From positions 1,437,421 through 1,501,420 of the forward strand of contig NC_015499.1 in NCBI RefSeq assembly GCF_000212395.1: a stretch of DNA of 64,000 bases. Direction: 5' to 3'. Under the pieces are notes generated by a model. It worked only from the letters and a program-made list of their open reading frames with translations. It did not search any database and was not told the origin of the DNA. Each line of letters opens with the position of its first letter. The first letter of the stretch is position 1. This DNA comes from Thermodesulfobium narugense DSM 14796. GTDB taxonomy: Bacteria > Thermodesulfobiota > Thermodesulfobiia > Thermodesulfobiales > Thermodesulfobiaceae. Made by a program: the position numbers and the translations under genes. This document shows positions 60,969-64,000 of the stretch, piece after piece.

Positions 60969-62228
60969 TTAGGTTTGCAAGAGCAAAAGCGCATTTAAAT
61001 ATATGACGATTATTGCGATTATCCAAAGGATAGCATTTAAGAATCTGGAATTTTTGTACATGCCCATAACTCTTGCTTGAGAGGTAAGATATAGCTGCAA
61101 AATAATCGTAATAGGAAGCTGAAAGCTAAGGAGTACCTGAGATAACAAAAGCCCCTGAAACGGGTCTGATGTGAAAAACATTAAAATCAGAGCAAAAAAT
61201 ACTGTTATGAATATCCCGCCCTTAGTATGGATATCCTTTACGTCATACGGTTCAGAAAACATCCCGGCAAGTATAGTCCCCCCAGCCATAGATGCAGTGA
61301 TAGATGATGAAAAACCAGAAAACAGCAAAGCCAGAGCAAATACAAGAGATGACGTATCGCCAATCAGTGGCACAAGGATCTTTTGCGCCTTTTGGAGCTC
61401 GTCTACGTGAAGTCCATGTGCAAAAAAGGTTGCCGCAGCCAGGATGATCATCGCACTATTTATAGCCCATCCTATGCCCATCGAAAAAATAGTGTCAAAA
61501 TATGACATCTTAACCTGTTTTTTGAATTTTTTTTCATCGCTTACGTCAAATTTTCTGCTTTGTATTATCTCAGAGTGCAAAAACAAGTTATGAGGCATTA
61601 CTACCGCACCCAATACGCTTAAAATTACAAAAATTGATCCGTGAGGTATACTGGGCATCACCCAGCCAATAGCAGCAGCTCTCCAGTCTACATTTATGAT
61701 TGAAAGCTCGTATATAAAAGAAAAACCTATCAGTGAAACAAACGCTATAATATATCTTTCAATGTGTGCATACGACTGTGAATATAGCATGAAGACAACA
61801 ATCAGACTCGTGAGAACAACACCTATTATCAGAGGTATCTTAAATAACATATTAAGAGCTATCGCCGCCCCCAAAACCTCTGCAAAATAGGTAAAAACGC
61901 AGGCAATCAGTGCAGTTCCAAGAATAAAGTAACCATATATCGGCTTTAGAAACTTCATGGTTGCCTCAGACATACAAAGCCCCGTAACCATACCTATCTT
62001 TGATGCATTTTGCTGCAACAAAATTAGCATTATTGTGGAAAGAGTAACCATCCAAAGCAAACTATAAGAATAGTCAGAGCCAGCAGCAATGTTTGATGCC
62101 CAGTTGCCAGGATCTATAAATCCAACAGTAATTAGAATGCCGGGACCAAGATATTTTGACCAATTTAATACAGTTAGATTTGCCTTGTGCTTGGTTTTAA
62201 AATCTTTAAATATAGAAGCTAGATCCAA
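60969..62228 (-). CDS. Nramp family divalent metal ion transporter
   Basis: Proton-coupled Mn2+/Fe2+ transporter, 419 residues and 11 helices. The metal-binding motif in helix 1 is TVGFIDPGNWASNIAAGSDYSYSLLW (Asp-Pro-Gly-Asn), and helix 6 carries LGAVVMPHNLFLHSEI (MPHN). Helix 1 usually reads DPGN with Met in MPH, so the metal site is intact. It follows tsaD by four bases and is probably cotranscribed. Whether iron or manganese is carried cannot be told; the gene could be named mntH by homology. Confidence 0.9.
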   Translation of the reverse strand: MDLASIFKDFKTKHKANLTVLNWSKYLGPGILITVGFIDPGNWASNIAAGSDYSYSLLWMVTLSTIMLILLQQNASKIGMVTGLCMSEATMKFLKPIYGYFILGTALIACVFTYFAEVLGAAIALNMLFKIPLIIGVVLTSLIVVFMLYSQSYAHIERYIIAFVSLIGFSFIYELSIINVDWRAAAIGWVMPSIPHGSIFVILSVLGAVVMPHNLFLHSEIIQSRKFDVSDEKKFKKQVKMSYFDTIFSMGIGWAINSAMIILAAATFFAHGLHVDELQKAQKILVPLIGDTSSLVFALALLFSGFSSSITASMAGGTILAGMFSEPYDVKDIHTKGGIFITVFFALILMFFTSDPFQGLLLSQVLLSFQLPITIILQLYLTSQARVMGMYKNSRFLNAILWIIAIIVIYLNALLLLQT

Positions 62229-62232
62229 GTCG

Positions 62233-63204
62233 TCAAATCTTCCAATCTGGTCTATAATCTAGACTCAAATCGTCAGAAATTCCTCTAAGGGTCTTATCAT
62301 ATCCACAAATTGCCACCATGGCAGCGTTGTCAGCGCAAAATTTTGGAGACGGTACCATCATGCCAAGGCCATATTTTTTACAAATTTCTTCAACCTTATT
62401 CCTTAGAATGCCGTTTGCCGCAACACCCCCTCCTAACACTATTTCCTTTATCTGATAGTCTTCTATCACTTTTTCAATCTTTGTAGAAAGAGAGCTAAAA
62501 AGAGAATTTTGCAGTCCAAGTGCAAATGAAGGATAATCCTCTTTTGAAGAAATTTTTCTAAATTCTCTCAAAGCAGCCGTCTTTATCCCACTAAAGCTCA
62601 TCATATAACCTTCCATTTTAAGCCTCGATATCTTGATTTCACCTTTAGCGCTCTGAGATAATCTCTCTATCTCGCTCCCTGCAGGGTATGATATGCCCAT
62701 CTCTCTTCCTATCTTGTCAATGACCTCTCCTATTGCATCATCCACTGTCCAACCTATCCTTTCGTATACACCCCACCCACTCCATAAAATTATCTCGGTA
62801 TGACCACCAGAGACTATTACTCCCAATGTAGGAAACTTAGGATAGCGATATTCCAACAAGCAAGCTAGCAAGTGAGCTTCAAGGTGATTAACTCCAACTA
62901 TTTTCACATTCTCACAAAGCGCTATAGTTTTTGCAAAACAAAGTCCCAATGAAAGAGAGCCAGGAAGTCCTGGACCTACAGTTACAGCTACTACATCAAT
63001 TTTTTCGCTAAATTTTTCTTTTATTATTTCATAAAGCGGCAAAAGTGTCTTAAAGTGTTCCCGAGAAGCTACTTCAGGCACTACACCACCAAATTTTTTA
63101 TGAACTTCTTCTTGAGTAGATCTTACTTCGCAAATTAACGATCCATCCTTTACAACAGCAATGCCTGTATCGTCACAGGACGTTTCTATACCAAGAACTA
63201 TCAT
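62233..63204 (-). CDS. tsaD: tRNA N6-adenosine threonylcarbamoyltransferase
   Basis: Catalytic subunit for t6A37 synthesis, 323 residues. The ASKHA motifs are intact: VLGIETSCDDTGIAVV, the metal-binding VNHLEAHLLACL (His-x3-His), VSGGHTEIILW and the late CADNAAMVA. FGGVVPEVASREHF is typical of the bacterial form. It is preceded by the phenylacetate-CoA ligase gene by 15 bases and followed by the Nramp gene after four bases. TrmO, encoded at 21329, acts on the same modified base. Confidence 0.96.
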   Translation of the reverse strand: MIVLGIETSCDDTGIAVVKDGSLICEVRSTQEEVHKKFGGVVPEVASREHFKTLLPLYEIIKEKFSEKIDVVAVTVGPGLPGSLSLGLCFAKTIALCENVKIVGVNHLEAHLLACLLEYRYPKFPTLGVIVSGGHTEIILWSGWGVYERIGWTVDDAIGEVIDKIGREMGISYPAGSEIERLSQSAKGEIKISRLKMEGYMMSFSGIKTAALREFRKISSKEDYPSFALGLQNSLFSSLSTKIEKVIEDYQIKEIVLGGGVAANGILRNKVEEICKKYGLGMMVPSPKFCADNAAMVAICGYDKTLRGISDDLSLDYRPDWKI

Positions 63205-63219
63205 TTATTTAAAACTCCT

Positions 63220-64000
63220 TTAAGGGCTTAATTTTCTCTTGTCCACCACCCTTTTTGCCTTTCCGCTAGATCTCTCTATAGTCTTTGGTTCAACAAGCCT
63301 AAGCTTTACGTCTATCCCAAGAACTGATTTTAGTTTATGGGTAAGTCCTCTTTCCATCTCCACTAAAGACCTCATCTTATCTTGAAAGATATTATCTGAT
63401 ACTTCAACAAAAACCTCTATAATATCCAGATGATTTTTTCTGTCCAAAACTATTTGATAGTGAGGCAATACTCCTTGAGTGCTAATTAAGACCTCCTCAA
63501 TTTGAGAAGGAAAGACGTTAACACCTCTTACAATAAGCATATCGTCCGTTCTGCCCTTTATCTTGCCTATCCTTGCCATAGTTCTACCACAACCACAGGG
63601 TTCTTCAATAAGATATGTAATGTCTCTTGTCCTATATCTGATGATGGGCAGTGCTTCTTTGGTAAGTGATGTAATTACCAATTCTCCCACTTCTCCAGGT
63701 TCTACCGGCTCTAATGTCTCAGGATCTATGATCTCCACCAGGAAGTGATCCTCCCAGATGTGCATGCCGGATTTTAGCTGACACTCACCTGCCACTCCAG
63801 GCCCCATTATTTCAGATAGTCCATAATTGTCTGTTGCAATAATTCCAAGACTTGACTCCAGTTCTTTTCTGATCTCTTCCGTCCATGGTTCAGCTCCAAA
63901 AAACCCTACTCTCAATTTTAAGTCTTCTCTCTTTATATTCATATCCTTCATAACTTCAGCCAGGTGAAGAGTATACGATGGGGTTCCTATTATAGCCGTA
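63220..64000 (-). CDS. Phenylacetate-CoA ligase family adenylate-forming enzyme (5' end outside window)
   Basis: The C-terminal 259 codons are visible; the frame is open to the window end. Conserved parts: [17 protein letters not shown], the adenylation motif [17 protein letters not shown], an acidic loop and YRTRDITYL, then the C-terminal hinge [29 protein letters not shown]. These are PaaK hallmarks. In anaerobes such enzymes activate phenylacetate or indoleacetate from aromatic amino acids; the specific substrate is not readable. Probably the first visible gene of a tsaD-Nramp transcript. Confidence 0.9.
   Translation of the reverse strand, partial: TAIIGTPSYTLHLAEVMKDMNIKREDLKLRVGFFGAEPWTEEIRKELESSLGIIATDNYGLSEIMGPGVAGECQLKSGMHIWEDHFLVEIIDPETLEPVEPGEVGELVITSLTKEALPIIRYRTRDITYLIEEPCGCGRTMARIGKIKGRTDDMLIVRGVNVFPSQIEEVLISTQGVLPHYQIVLDRKNHLDIIEVFVEVSDNIFQDKMRSLVEMERGLTHKLKSVLGIDVKLRLVEPKTIERSSGKAKRVVDKRKLSP

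Overview
The window is AT-rich bacterial DNA, densely coded, with no rRNA, tRNA, CRISPR array or intact insertion sequence that I could see. Lipid A/LPS genes (msbA, waaA, lpxK, kdsB, a family 9 glycosyltransferase), a TonB-ExbB-ExbD system, a TonB-dependent receptor and an SLH-domain porin point to a diderm cell. A siroheme decarboxylase-type protein beside hemL, a lactate/glycolate oxidase set joined to an ADP-forming acetyl-CoA synthetase, and a menaquinone-type methyltransferase suggest an anaerobe of the sulfate-reducer type. Together with the base composition and very frequent TTG starts, this fits a Thermodesulfobium-like organism; that is inference, not proof.

Layout: 1-1470 (minus) polar amino-acid ABC transporter, divergent from a small ArsR-type regulator at 1632. 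2053-7910 (plus) LPS operon. 7963-9123 carboxy-terminal protease. 9183-12370 (minus) hypothetical protein, peroxiredoxin, MFS transporter, ROK kinase. 12501-19025 (plus) Mth938-domain protein, then two tandem minor-pilin cassettes of the same PilV/PilW/PilX order. 19206-23316 TonB-dependent receptor, TrmO, and the exbB-exbD-tonB operon. 23521-28709 (plus) secreted protein followed by a tightly coupled set: siroheme decarboxylase, hemL, a 48-residue membrane protein, phosphoesterase, cysteine synthase, PP-loop ATPase. 28725-32115 decayed ORF, small secreted protein, oligopeptide-type binding lipoprotein, Ldh2-type dehydrogenase.

32173-39380 (minus) is a catabolic operon: glcD/glcF/glcE-like oxidase subunits, ADP-forming acetyl-CoA synthetase and a Pta-like regulatory protein. 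39590-47039 (minus) is a ten-gene fatty-acid operon (DUF177, rpmF, plsX, fabH, fabD, fabG, acpP, fabK-type reductase, fabF, ubiE/menG) behind a perfect consensus promoter. 47099-54205: MOSC protein, M48 protease, a MASE1-PAS-GAF-PAS-GGDEF diguanylate cyclase, hypF. 54458-59701 (minus): APC permease, MFS transporter and SLH porin, each with a purine-rich Shine-Dalgarno-like block far upstream of its start. 59938-64000 (minus): EF-hand protein gene broken by an in-frame stop, Nramp transporter, tsaD and a phenylacetate-CoA ligase running off the end.

Most notable signal: the TonB-dependent receptor and the exbB-exbD-tonB operon, 4 kb apart on opposite strands, share a nearly identical leader. 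A 16-base identical block can form either a small hairpin or one arm of a terminator-like hairpin ending in a T run directly before the ribosome binding site. This looks like an undescribed paired attenuator or riboswitch coupling receptor and energiser.
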